This document shows positions 1 to 7,366 of a stretch of DNA of 34,197 nt, one piece after another. The stretch lies in the NCBI GenBank assembly GCA_902776645.1, contig CACYQT010000056.1, positions 1 through 34,197 on the forward strand. The letters are read 5' to 3'. The notes below the pieces were generated by a model. The model saw nothing but the letters and a program-made list of their open reading frames with translations. It was not told the DNA's origin and made no database searches. The translations under genes were made by a program, and so were the position numbers. How positions within the stretch are numbered: position 1 is the first letter of the stretch; the number at the start of each line of letters is the position of its first letter. Source of the DNA: an uncultured bacterium (lineage in GTDB: Bacteria > Verrucomicrobiota > Lentisphaeria > Oligosphaerales > Oligosphaeraceae).

Positions 1-36
1 ATTAGTGGATAGTGGGTAGTGGAGAGTGGGTAGGCT
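1..36. repeat. TAGTGGN heptamer tandem array
   Basis: About four degenerate copies of a 7-nt unit of the form TAGTGGN stand at the left edge, directly before an octamer array. Near-identical heptamers occur again at 19701-19722. The array is noncoding as far as I can see. It belongs to the set of short arrays that mark gene ends throughout this window. Confidence 0.6.
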
Positions 37-40
37 TCAG

Positions 41-80
41 GATTCTAGGACTCTAGGATTCTAGGACTCTAGGATTCTAG
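41..80. repeat. GAYTCTAG octamer tandem array
   Basis: Five exact 8-nt units alternate GATTCTAG and GACTCTAG. The CTAG core recurs every 8 nt. Arrays with the same core stand at 1111-1182 and 7373-7470 (period 9) and 14850-14913 (period 8). Confidence 0.85.
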
Positions 81-104
81 AGCTTTCGCTTTTGTCTTTT
101 AGCT

Positions 105-126
105 CCGCTTAAGCGGAAGTTTTTTC
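105..126 (+). terminator. weak terminator-like palindrome
   Basis: CCGCTTAAGCGG at 105-116 is self-complementary and is followed by AAG and a run of T. The usable stem is short, so this is only a possible terminator for a gene lying left of the window. Confidence 0.25.
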
Positions 127-150
127 TTGCCATTACGTGACAAATGGCAA
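127..150. promoter_or_regulatory. perfect 8-bp inverted repeat upstream of nagB (candidate operator)
   Basis: TTGCCATT (127-134) and AATGGCAA (143-150) are perfect inverted arms around an 8-nt spacer. The element ends 80 bp before the chosen nagB start. A dimeric amino-sugar regulator is the natural guess, but no regulator gene is next to it and I cannot name the family. An AT-rich -10-like TATTAT lies just downstream at 165-170. Confidence 0.45.
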
Positions 151-230
151 AATCGCGCTACATTTATTATAGTGTTTCAAGCGAGTCTCTTGAACGTAGA
201 AAATTACCAACAAAAAGCAGGAAGAAAATC

Positions 231-1019
231 ATGAAGGTCATCATCCAGCAGAACTACGACAAGATGTGCGAATGGGCAGCCAACCATATCATGGCCGCCA
301 TCAACAACCACAAGGGCGACAAGCCGTTCATTCTCGGCCTCCCGACCGGTTCCTCCCCCCTCGGCGTCTATGCGCGCCTCATCGAATACTACAAGGCCGG
401 AAAGGTCAGCTTCAAGAACGTCGTGACGTTCAACATGGATGAATACGTCGGCCTGCCGAAGACCCATCATGAAAGCTACTGGTTCTTCATGCATGACAAC
501 TTCTTCGACCACATCGACATCCCGAAAGAGAACGTGAACATTCTCGACGGCATGGCGGCCGATCTGGAAGCCGAATGCGCCCGCTACGAGGCGAAGATCG
601 CCTCCTACGGCGGCATCGACCTGTTCCTCGGCGGCTCCGGTGTTGACGGCCATATCGCCTTCAACGAACCCTTCACCTCCCTCAATTCCCGCACGGGCGT
701 CCGTGATTTGACGGAAGACACGAAGATCGTGAACTCCCGCTTCTTCGACAACGACCCGAGCCAGGTCCCGTCGAAGGCGTTGTCCGTCGGCGTCGGCACG
801 GTGACGGACTCCAAGGAAGTCCTGCTTCTCATCAGCGGCCACAACAAGGCCCGCGCCCTGAAGGAATGCGTCGAAGGCGGCGTCAACCAGATGTGGACGA
901 TTTCCGCCCTGAACCTCCACAACAACGCCTACATCGCCTGCGATGAAATGGCCTGCGGCGAACTCCGCGTCGATACCTACAAGTACTTCCTCGACGTCTA
1001 CAAGAGCGAAAGACTCTAA
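231..1019 (+). CDS. nagB: glucosamine-6-phosphate deaminase
   Basis: Converts glucosamine-6-phosphate to fructose-6-phosphate and ammonia in the cytoplasm, feeding amino-sugar carbon into glycolysis. The 262-residue product matches the usual length (about 266). Visible motifs are the phosphate loop [10 protein letters not shown] (residues 36-45), FNMDEYVG with the catalytic Asp near residue 70, and [10 protein letters not shown] with Asp139, His141 and Glu146. These correspond to the E. coli NagB active-site residues with an offset of two. The frame is open from 144, but ATG 231 has an AGGAAG Shine-Dalgarno and gives the family-length N terminus MKVII. The longer start would lie inside the upstream palindrome. 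The gene stands alone and is followed by a strong terminator. No nagA is present here. Confidence 0.95.
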   Translation: MKVIIQQNYDKMCEWAANHIMAAINNHKGDKPFILGLPTGSSPLGVYARLIEYYKAGKVSFKNVVTFNMDEYVGLPKTHHESYWFFMHDNFFDHIDIPKENVNILDGMAADLEAECARYEAKIASYGGIDLFLGGSGVDGHIAFNEPFTSLNSRTGVRDLTEDTKIVNSRFFDNDPSQVPSKALSVGVGTVTDSKEVLLLISGHNKARALKECVEGGVNQMWTISALNLHNNAYIACDEMACGELRVDTYKYFLDVYKSERL

Positions 1020-1033
1020 CCGCCTGCGGCGGA

Positions 1034-1054
1034 GCTGAAAGCTGAAAGCTGAAA
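1034..1054 (+). repeat. GCTGAAA heptamer array after nagB
   Basis: Three exact copies of GCTGAAA begin 15 nt after the nagB stop and run into AAAGCAAATGCA. The same heptamer type, read in the sense of its own gene, follows the hydrolase stop at 4415-4442 and runs into AAAGCAAATACA. Confidence 0.7.
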
Positions 1055-1067
1055 GCAAATGCACGTT

Positions 1068-1110
1068 ACGGCCCCTGAAAGCGATGCTTTCAGGGGCCGT
1101 TTTGCGTTTT
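1068..1110 (+). terminator. Rho-independent terminator of nagB
   Basis: A perfect 15-bp stem (1068-1082 with 1086-1100) closes a 3-nt GAT loop and is followed by TTTGCGTTTT. This is a strong intrinsic terminator for the rightward nagB transcript. Confidence 0.9.
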
Positions 1111-1182
1111 CTAGAAGTTCTAGCGGCTCTAGAAGCTCTAGAAGCTCTAGAAGCTCTAGAAGCTCTAGAAACTCTAGAAACT
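1111..1182. repeat. CTAGAAGCT nonamer tandem array
   Basis: Eight 9-nt units with a CTAG core run from the nagB terminator almost to the stop codon of the convergent aldo/keto reductase gene. The central four are identical (CTAGAAGCT); the outer ones differ at one to three positions. TCTAGA palindromes recur every 9 nt. Confidence 0.9.
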
Positions 1183-1187
1183 AGAGC

Positions 1188-2120
1188 TTAGGCTTGCGTA
1201 AGCGCTTGCAGCTCTTCATCTGTGAGCGGCAGGTCAACGCCGCGGAGATTGGAGAGGAAGTGCGCCGCGGAGGATGACGCGAAGAGCGGAATGACCTGCG
1301 GGAAAGCGGGCAGGCGGTAAAGATTCGTCATCCATGCGACGACGAGCGCCGATGGATCGACGCCTTTCGCTTTCGCCATCTCTTGCAGGACATGCCAGCG
1401 GTTGTCGAACAAGTAGCAGTCGGGCAGGCGGTTGGGATCGCTGTAGCCGCCTTTCGCCAAAGACGAATAGGCCACCAGCGGCATGTTGCGGTTCTTCAGG
1501 AAGCGCAGCCGTTCGCGGCTCGTGTATTCATTGAAAATATATTTCGGCGGCTTTTCCGTCCGTTCCGCCAAAAAAGTGAACCGCTGCTGGTTGACCGTGA
1601 ACGGCGTCAGATTGCGCTCTTTTGCGAGCGTGTTCGCGTCCGCAATGCGCCAAGTATCGTAATTGGAAGCGCCTAGATAACGGACTTTGCCCGCCTTGAC
1701 GAGTTTGTCAAAGGCGGTCATCGTCTCCTCCTGCGGCGTGTCGGCGTCGTCTGTGTGGGCATAATAGAGATCGATGGTTTCGATGCCGAGCTTGCGGAGG
1801 GATTCGTTGCACCAATATTCAATTTGGGCGGCTTTCAGGCCTGCGCCTTCGCCATGGCGGTCGAATCCGACCTTTGTGGCGATGACGACCTTGTCGCGTA
1901 TCTTTCTGGACGCGAGCCACTTGCCGAGACATGTCTCGGATTCGTCCCCCGTGCCCGCCCAATGGGCGTAGTTGTTGGAGGTGTCGATGAAATTACCGCC
2001 TGCGTCGATGAACGCGTCAAGCACTTTGAACGCGTCTGATTCGGAAGTCGTCGTGCCGAAATTCATGGCGCCGAGGCAGACGGGTGAAAGCTGCAAATCG
2101 TTGAATTTTATGGTTTTCAT
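1188..2120 (-). CDS. aldo/keto reductase
   Basis: NAD(P)H-dependent oxidoreductase of the AKR superfamily, cytoplasmic, 310 residues. The catalytic tetrad is visible: Asp46 and Tyr51 in FIDTSNNYAHW, Lys83 in VIATKVG and His122 in YYAHTDD. The later GKVRYLGASNY and VNQQ segments are also typical. ATG 2120 is chosen because it overlaps the stop of the upstream glycyl radical enzyme gene in an ATGA arrangement, which implies translational coupling. An in-frame start at 2162 would lie inside that gene. The pairing suggests that it reduces or oxidises the enzyme's aldehyde or ketone product, but the substrate cannot be read from sequence. The subfamily is unassigned. Confidence 0.9.
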   Translation of the reverse strand: MKTIKFNDLQLSPVCLGAMNFGTTTSESDAFKVLDAFIDAGGNFIDTSNNYAHWAGTGDESETCLGKWLASRKIRDKVVIATKVGFDRHGEGAGLKAAQIEYWCNESLRKLGIETIDLYYAHTDDADTPQEETMTAFDKLVKAGKVRYLGASNYDTWRIADANTLAKERNLTPFTVNQQRFTFLAERTEKPPKYIFNEYTSRERLRFLKNRNMPLVAYSSLAKGGYSDPNRLPDCYLFDNRWHVLQEMAKAKGVDPSALVVAWMTNLYRLPAFPQVIPLFASSSAAHFLSNLRGVDLPLTDEELQALTQA

Positions 2121-4345
2121 GGATTCATTCTCGCTATGACATCGTTTTGGATGGTTTCGCACATATCGACGAATACGCCGCTGTAGCCTGTGATGCGCAC
2201 GAGCAGGTCGCGGTGGTTTTCCGGATGGATCTGCGCGTCTTTCAGATCATCGACGCTGACGCAGGAGACCTGCGCATGGAGGCCGCCACGGTTGAAATAG
2301 TTGCCGAGCAGTTTTCCAAAGAGGATGCGGCCTTCCTCCCCTGCGAAGTTTTCCGGCTGCACGTCCAGATTGAGCGAACCGGACGTGTATTGATCGAACG
2401 GCAGATGGAGCAGGGAGGAGAACATAGCCGTCAGGCCTTTTTTGCAGGAGCCGTTGGCGGGGCGGGAGCTTTGGGTGAACGGTTCGCCTGCGAGACGGCC
2501 GTTGGGCGTCGCGCCGCAGATGGCTCCCATCTTGAGATGCCATGTGTCGCCTTGCAACGACGGCATTAGGAAGAGTTTGTATTTCTTGACCGCCTCCGCG
2601 CCCAGTTCGTAGCAGATTTCCAATGACATCTTCGCGATGCGTTCCGCATGACGGTTGGTCAAGGCACCGTCCGAACCGAATTTCTCCGCTTTGCGGCAGA
2701 GGGCGAGCAGCGTTTCATACCCTTTGTAATTGGCGTCGACGGCGGCGACGAGTTCGCTGAGCGTCGTGCTGTGGTCGATGAACAACAGCTGGTCGACGGC
2801 GGAGAAGCAATCGACAAGCGTGGCGATGCCGCAGAACGTCTGTATCTGGAAGTGGTATTTTGCCGTGGCGTTCTTGCATTCGGCGCGTTCGATGGACCAG
2901 CGGTTGATGCAGTCCCCAAGCGTCAGAAGTTTGGACGGATGTCGTTGGCGCAGTTCAAGTTCCAGAACCAGATTGTCAATCTTCATCTTGATGAAATCAC
3001 GGAAATACTGGAAGAAAAGATCGTAGAAATCGTCAATGCTGGTCGGCGGTTCGGGCTTGTCGTTGAGTTCATGCATGGCGTTGACGAATTCCGCGGGCCA
3101 GCCGTTGGGGCAGCGTGTGCGAACATACGGGATCTGCAATTTTTTGCGGATGTCTTCCGGCATGTCCGGAACGAAATGGACGGCGCGCGGCGCCGATGAC
3201 ATCCACTGCGAGTTCGGCCCGGGCGAACACCAGTTGCAGGCGAAATGTTCGTAGTCGTTCGCGTCTTCCGGTTCGACGCCTGCACGAATCAAGCCTGATT
3301 TGATGTCGGCATCATTGTAGATCATCATGGAGCAGCTTTGCAACGACTTCTCCATGAGGATGTTCCAAAGTTCCGGACAGGCTGTGTCCATGCCTTTGAA
3401 ATAGCGGATGACGGGAATCGGATTTTTGAAGCCCGGCGTGATGGCGCGGGAGAATAGCAGCGTCAACGCATTGACGACGGGGCGGCCGTCTTTGTCCGTT
3501 CCGGCGAGCGGCAGATACTGAGGCGCGTCGAAGTTGAGGATTCGCTCGAAGCAGGTCGTGTTCGTATGGTCTCCCATCTGGTGTTCGCCGCGTCCCATGA
3601 TGAGATTGTGCTTGCAGTAGAAATCCGTGATGATTTCCAACGCGCCGTCTTCCGTGAGGCGGCCCGCCTTCAGATCCGCTTCATACAGAGGGAGAAGGAT
3701 GATGTCCAGACGGCCTTGCGTCAGCGTCGGATTCAACGTCAGATAGGAGTCGTCAGCCAAATTGACGAGCCAGATGAGCTGCAACGCCTCGTGGAAGGTT
3801 TGGGGAGCGCCTTGCGTCAGCGAGAAGAGGGCGTCTGCCGCTTCGGCAAGTCCTGCATTCTTAGCTGCTTCCGCATAACGGCGGGCAAAATTGATGAATG
3901 CGTCATAGACACGGACGGCGCCTTTCAGGAAGACAGCGTGTTCGTCATCCTTCGCGTTCGGAATGCCCGCCATGGCGCGTTCCTTCAGGCCGGACAGGCC
4001 ATACTGGATGAGCCACTGCCAGTCCAATGTGCAGTGGCCGGTCTCGTAAAGCGTTGTGCGGTAGAGATTTTTCGGATCATGCAGAAACGCCTGGAAGAAC
4101 GCCTCTTCCTCCGCGTTCAACGGCTTGTCCAGATGGCGGCCGACGATGATGTCATGCGGCTCGACTGGCGTGGAGACTTGATCGAAAAAGTCATAAAGGA
4201 CGTTTCCGAAACGCAGCGGATGCGGCAGTCCGTCGTATTTGTGCTGCAAGGAATGCAGGATTTGCACGCGTTCGAACGTCGTGCTTTTGAGCGGTTTTGT
4301 GCGCAAGGCTTGTAGTGCTTCTTCAATTCTCAATTTACAATTCAT
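2117..4345 (-). CDS. glycyl radical enzyme (pyruvate formate-lyase family), atypical active site
   Basis: The 742-residue protein has a PFL-type barrel and a C-terminal glycyl radical domain. The radical loop reads VRITGYSGVFVD with Gly near residue 720, and ATPNGRLAGEP is the usual preceding motif. The active-site Cys loop near residues 369-376 reads ACNWCSPGPN. Most dehydratase- or lyase-type family members have Gly-Cys-Val/Ile-Glu here, so the expected Glu is replaced by Trp and a second Cys follows three residues later. ATG 4345 is preferred; an in-frame TTG at 4354 is possible and no good ribosome site is seen. Family members need a radical-SAM activase, and none is encoded in this window. 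The gene sits between an alpha/beta hydrolase and an aldo/keto reductase, apparently co-transcribed. Substrate unknown. Confidence 0.85.
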   Translation of the reverse strand: MNCKLRIEEALQALRTKPLKSTTFERVQILHSLQHKYDGLPHPLRFGNVLYDFFDQVSTPVEPHDIIVGRHLDKPLNAEEEAFFQAFLHDPKNLYRTTLYETGHCTLDWQWLIQYGLSGLKERAMAGIPNAKDDEHAVFLKGAVRVYDAFINFARRYAEAAKNAGLAEAADALFSLTQGAPQTFHEALQLIWLVNLADDSYLTLNPTLTQGRLDIILLPLYEADLKAGRLTEDGALEIITDFYCKHNLIMGRGEHQMGDHTNTTCFERILNFDAPQYLPLAGTDKDGRPVVNALTLLFSRAITPGFKNPIPVIRYFKGMDTACPELWNILMEKSLQSCSMMIYNDADIKSGLIRAGVEPEDANDYEHFACNWCSPGPNSQWMSSAPRAVHFVPDMPEDIRKKLQIPYVRTRCPNGWPAEFVNAMHELNDKPEPPTSIDDFYDLFFQYFRDFIKMKIDNLVLELELRQRHPSKLLTLGDCINRWSIERAECKNATAKYHFQIQTFCGIATLVDCFSAVDQLLFIDHSTTLSELVAAVDANYKGYETLLALCRKAEKFGSDGALTNRHAERIAKMSLEICYELGAEAVKKYKLFLMPSLQGDTWHLKMGAICGATPNGRLAGEPFTQSSRPANGSCKKGLTAMFSSLLHLPFDQYTSGSLNLDVQPENFAGEEGRILFGKLLGNYFNRGGLHAQVSCVSVDDLKDAQIHPENHRDLLVRITGYSGVFVDMCETIQNDVIARMNP

Positions 4346-4400
4346 AATTAACAATCTTCAACGATTGGATGCGGTGTAAAAAAGTGCTTTGTGGGTTTTG

Positions 4401-4442
4401 AAGCAAATGTATTTGCTTTTAGCTTTTAGCTTTTGGCTTTAA
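4401..4442 (-). repeat. heptamer array and palindrome after the hydrolase gene
   Basis: On the minus strand, four TAAAAGC-like heptamers follow the hydrolase stop and lead into AAAGCAAATACA. AAGCAAAT (4401-4408) and ATTTGCTT (4411-4418) form an inverted repeat. The unit and its flank resemble the element after nagB in the same orientation relative to the gene. There is no T-run, so it is not a standard terminator. Confidence 0.6.
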
Positions 4443-4447
4443 GCTTC

Positions 4448-5245
4448 TTATGACCATGCGACGCGGTGGATGAACTGGACGAACGGCGGGAAGGACGGAT
4501 AATCGCAGCCATGGCCGTAGCCTTCGAAGACCAAATGGGTCACGTCCTGATGGCCGTTGAGTTTCAGCATGCGGCAGAAGTAGGCGTTCTCCTCCGTACG
4601 GCCGCACATTTCCATGTCGCCTTGGCCTGTCGTCAGCAGGATTGGCGGCAGATTGGGCGTTCCGACATGGTACAGCGGGGCGAATGCGTCGCAGGTCGGC
4701 TGTGTCATGGGAATGCCCTGTTCGGCGCGGATCGTGAAATGCGTGACGCACTGGCCGCTCAACGGCATGAGCCCTTTGAGCTGCGTGTAGTCGCAGCCGT
4801 AGCGGCGCAGATATTGCGGATCCATGCCAATCATCGCCGTCAGATAGGCGCCTGCGGAATGTCCTGAAACAAAGACCTTTGCGGGATCGCCGCCGTAATT
4901 GGCGATGTTCTTCAGAACCCATGCGACGGCGCAGGCCGCATCGTCGATGCAGGTGGCGCCTTTCGCGCCGTCCGTTCCCGCAAGACGATAGCCGCAGGCG
5001 ACGACGGCGGACGGATGCTCCGCGTCCATCGTCAACGCCATGGGCGTGTGCTTCGCGCCGCCCGTCAGGCCGCCGCCGTGGAACCAGATGACGGTCGAAA
5101 AGCCCTGCTTGTTTTGCGGAATCGTCAGATCCAGCTTGCAGCGTTCGACGTTGGCGGGGCCGTTTTTGTAGAATGATTCCTCCCGATAGGGGATGTTTTC
5201 CGTGAAATCGAAGTCCTGTCCGTTTTCGTTTTTGATGGTTTTCAT
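4448..5245 (-). CDS. alpha/beta hydrolase (BD-FAE / esterase-lipase type)
   Basis: Cytoplasmic serine hydrolase of 265 residues without a signal peptide. It carries the oxyanion motif WFHGGG (residues 54-59), the nucleophile elbow GHSAG with Ser130, a likely acid in TGQGDMEM (near residue 210) and the catalytic His in GYGHG (near residue 245). This layout is typical of carbohydrate esterases and HSL-like carboxylesterases, so removal of acetyl or other acyl groups from sugars is plausible given the nearby glycosidases. It is the first gene of a leftward unit; the glycyl radical enzyme gene follows after about 100 nt. A GGAA sequence nine bases before ATG 5245 is a modest ribosome site. The exact substrate is not predictable. 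Confidence 0.85.
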   Translation of the reverse strand: MKTIKNENGQDFDFTENIPYREESFYKNGPANVERCKLDLTIPQNKQGFSTVIWFHGGGLTGGAKHTPMALTMDAEHPSAVVACGYRLAGTDGAKGATCIDDAACAVAWVLKNIANYGGDPAKVFVSGHSAGAYLTAMIGMDPQYLRRYGCDYTQLKGLMPLSGQCVTHFTIRAEQGIPMTQPTCDAFAPLYHVGTPNLPPILLTTGQGDMEMCGRTEENAYFCRMLKLNGHQDVTHLVFEGYGHGCDYPSFPPFVQFIHRVAWS

Positions 5246-5309
5246 GTGTGAAATTCCATGTTTGATGATATGATGCGCATTGATGAAAGAAAATATAATG
5301 CGTGTTATG

Positions 5310-5335
5310 TTGATTTCTTTGAAACATCTTATAAT
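5310..5335 (+). promoter_or_regulatory. possible promoter of the GH65-like gene
   Basis: TTGATT (5310-5315) and TATAAT (5330-5335) are separated by 14 nt, shorter than the usual 16-18. The TATAAT lies about 100 nt before the chosen start. A second TATAAT at 5294-5299 has no partner at a normal distance. Confidence 0.35.
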
Positions 5336-5394
5336 TTTATCAAAAACATTGGTTCAGGGAGAGGAGCGACGGCAAGATGCCGCCGCCACACCAC

Positions 5395-5413
5395 CGACGG
5401 CGGGACGCCGTCG
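5395..5413. repeat. REP-like palindrome, copy 1
   Basis: A perfect 8-bp inverted repeat (CGACGGCG and CGCCGTCG) surrounds GGA. A second copy with one arm change (CGCCGTTG) and the same GGA loop is found at 28482-28500. This copy lies in the leader of the GH65-like gene, 18 bp before its start codon. Confidence 0.6.
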
Positions 5414-5431
5414 TTACATAAGGAATACACC

Positions 5432-7366
5432 ATGTCGATTGTCACAGCTGTTTCACGCGGAGATATCCATCGCACGTCTTTTGATCCCAACCGCCAGATT
5501 CCGTTGTATTTAGGCAGTGGAAGCTGCGGCGCTCTGTTCGATTCATACGGTTTGATCGGACAGGTGGACAAACAGAAGACCGGCGGCGATGTCGGAACGT
5601 TCAAACATGCGGACTACTATGCGCAAGGCCATTACGGCATCGACTACTGGCTGTCGCTCTTCACGCTGAAACTGGCGGACGAACCGCAGGCGGAACCGAC
5701 GGACTACCGCCAGTCGCTATACCTATATAAAGGGTATCTGGAGACGTCGTTTTCACAGAATGGAAAAACGCTTGCGGCACAGACGACTTTTCATCCGTAT
5801 CAGCGAGATATTTTGGCGTATGAACTGCACGGCGGTTGGAAGCTGACGCTGTCGCCCGTAACGCATCCGAACGGTTCCTACAACGAATCGTTTGATGTGA
5901 CTCCGCAACCGACAGATAACGGCTTCCGCATGCAGACGAACCGCGTCACGATGGAAGTCGGCATGCGTGTCATCTGCGAAAACGGCAGTTACGGCATCCG
6001 GCGAAATGGCGCGGATTGGACGCTGACGCTCAGCGACAACGCGACTTGCCTGCTGCTGATCGGAAGCGCCAATGAAAAACGGTTCGCCGCCGTGCGGTCG
6101 GTCATGGACGGTGTGGCGTCCATCGCGTCATGGCGCGAATCAGCGGAAAATGGCTGGAAGACGCGTTGGGGCGACTCCTATCTGGATTTGACGGACGACC
6201 AGCGGCAGGCGGACTGGGCGCGTTCCATGTACTATGTGCTCTGTTCGTTTTCGCCCGACGGAATTCCTTCCGCCCCAATGGGTTGGACGGGAGCCGGCTG
6301 GCGGTTCCATTTTCCGCAGGACATCTCCTACATCCATCCTGCGCTGTTGCGCATGGGGCACTACGATCTGGCAAAACGGATCGTGGAATTCTATCGTGAA
6401 CGGATCGACGACATCCGCGCCATCACGCATCGCATCTACGGCGGCCGCGGCACGATGTGGGCGTGGGAGTTTCCGATTGGCACGGGCACGGATTTGTTGA
6501 AAAACGATTCGCCGAATCCGTATCAGTACGAAATCCACAACGCCGCGTATCCCGCGCGAATGGCCTACGAGACGTCGCTCCATCTGAACGACGCCGCATG
6601 GACGGCGGCAGTGGCGTTGCCCGTCATCCGCGAATCGGCGGAATTCTACGCAAGCCACATGGTGAAGGAGGCGAACGGACGGTACAGCCTGGAAGTCACG
6701 CCGTCGATGTCGCAGGACGAATTCGCCAAACCAAACGGACGGAATTACTTGTGCGCTTTGTATTCGGCCCGTTACACGTTCCGCGTCGCCTCCGCGATGG
6801 GGCTGAAGGACTATGATGAATATTTGCGGGCGGGGCTGGCATTCGACCGCCTGATCGATTCCGAACACGGCATCTACTGCACGGGCGAAATCATGATGGA
6901 GGAGAATTTCGGCAAGGAGAAGCATCCCGTCCAGTTGAATCCGCTGATCTTCCTGCCGGCCAATGACTTGGACGAATACGAACGGAACGCCTACGAAAAA
7001 CGCTACGACATCTGCAGCGATGCGAAGTCGCGCATGTACCACGGCTGGACGCTGGCGATGTTCTGGCTGGCGTCGTCCCATCTTGGTCGGACGGAGGACT
7101 TTGCGAAGGAGCTCGCCATGGCGGACGACGTGGACTACCGCGATCCGGAACGGCTGGAGTTCTATGAATCCAGCAAAGGGCCGTCGAGCATCTACTACGT
7201 GACGACGCACGGCGTCTATCTGCAGGCCGTGCAGGACGCCTTCGTCTGCGATTTGTTCGGCGACGTGCGCATAGAGGGCTGCGTTCCCGCCGCCTGGAAA
7301 GGCAGCGAATATGCGAACCTGCATGCGCGTGACGGCAGAACCTATTCTGGGAGAATAGGTTGCTAA
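5432..7366 (+). CDS. GH65-like six-hairpin glycosidase or phosphorylase
   Basis: A 644-residue cytoplasmic protein with an N-terminal beta-sandwich-like half (about 1-245) and an (alpha/alpha)6-like half (about 255-560). The second half holds MGWTGAGWRFHFPQDISY, IYGGRGTMWAWE and EVTPSMSQDEF (from Glu421) followed by PNGRN. The last segment resembles the GH65 catalytic region (V-x-GPDEY...DNN), so an inverting glycosidase or phosphorylase of clan GH-L (GH65/GH95-like) is likely. There is no signal peptide. ATG 5432 is chosen because AAGGAA lies eight bases upstream; the frame is open from 5258 but that region holds the promoter and a palindrome. Its stop codon overlaps that of the convergent LamG gene. 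Substrate unknown. Confidence 0.65.
   Translation: MSIVTAVSRGDIHRTSFDPNRQIPLYLGSGSCGALFDSYGLIGQVDKQKTGGDVGTFKHADYYAQGHYGIDYWLSLFTLKLADEPQAEPTDYRQSLYLYKGYLETSFSQNGKTLAAQTTFHPYQRDILAYELHGGWKLTLSPVTHPNGSYNESFDVTPQPTDNGFRMQTNRVTMEVGMRVICENGSYGIRRNGADWTLTLSDNATCLLLIGSANEKRFAAVRSVMDGVASIASWRESAENGWKTRWGDSYLDLTDDQRQADWARSMYYVLCSFSPDGIPSAPMGWTGAGWRFHFPQDISYIHPALLRMGHYDLAKRIVEFYRERIDDIRAITHRIYGGRGTMWAWEFPIGTGTDLLKNDSPNPYQYEIHNAAYPARMAYETSLHLNDAAWTAAVALPVIRESAEFYASHMVKEANGRYSLEVTPSMSQDEFAKPNGRNYLCALYSARYTFRVASAMGLKDYDEYLRAGLAFDRLIDSEHGIYCTGEIMMEENFGKEKHPVQLNPLIFLPANDLDEYERNAYEKRYDICSDAKSRMYHGWTLAMFWLASSHLGRTEDFAKELAMADDVDYRDPERLEFYESSKGPSSIYYVTTHGVYLQAVQDAFVCDLFGDVRIEGCVPAAWKGSEYANLHARDGRTYSGRIGC
7341..7359. 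other. hairpin at the 3' end of the GH65-like gene
   Basis: CCTATTCT (7341-7348) and AGAATAGG (7352-7359) form a perfect 8-bp stem with a GGG loop inside the last codons. There is no T-run, so termination is uncertain. It adjoins the repeat array between two convergent genes. Confidence 0.45.

Noticed and set aside
144..230. N-terminal extension of NagB from ATG 144
   Set aside because: It lies inside the upstream palindrome, lacks family similarity, and a good ribosome site precedes ATG 231.
204..1064. Long open frame on the minus strand opposite nagB
   Set aside because: Low-complexity Val/Asp/Glu-rich product complementary to a certain gene; a codon-bias shadow.
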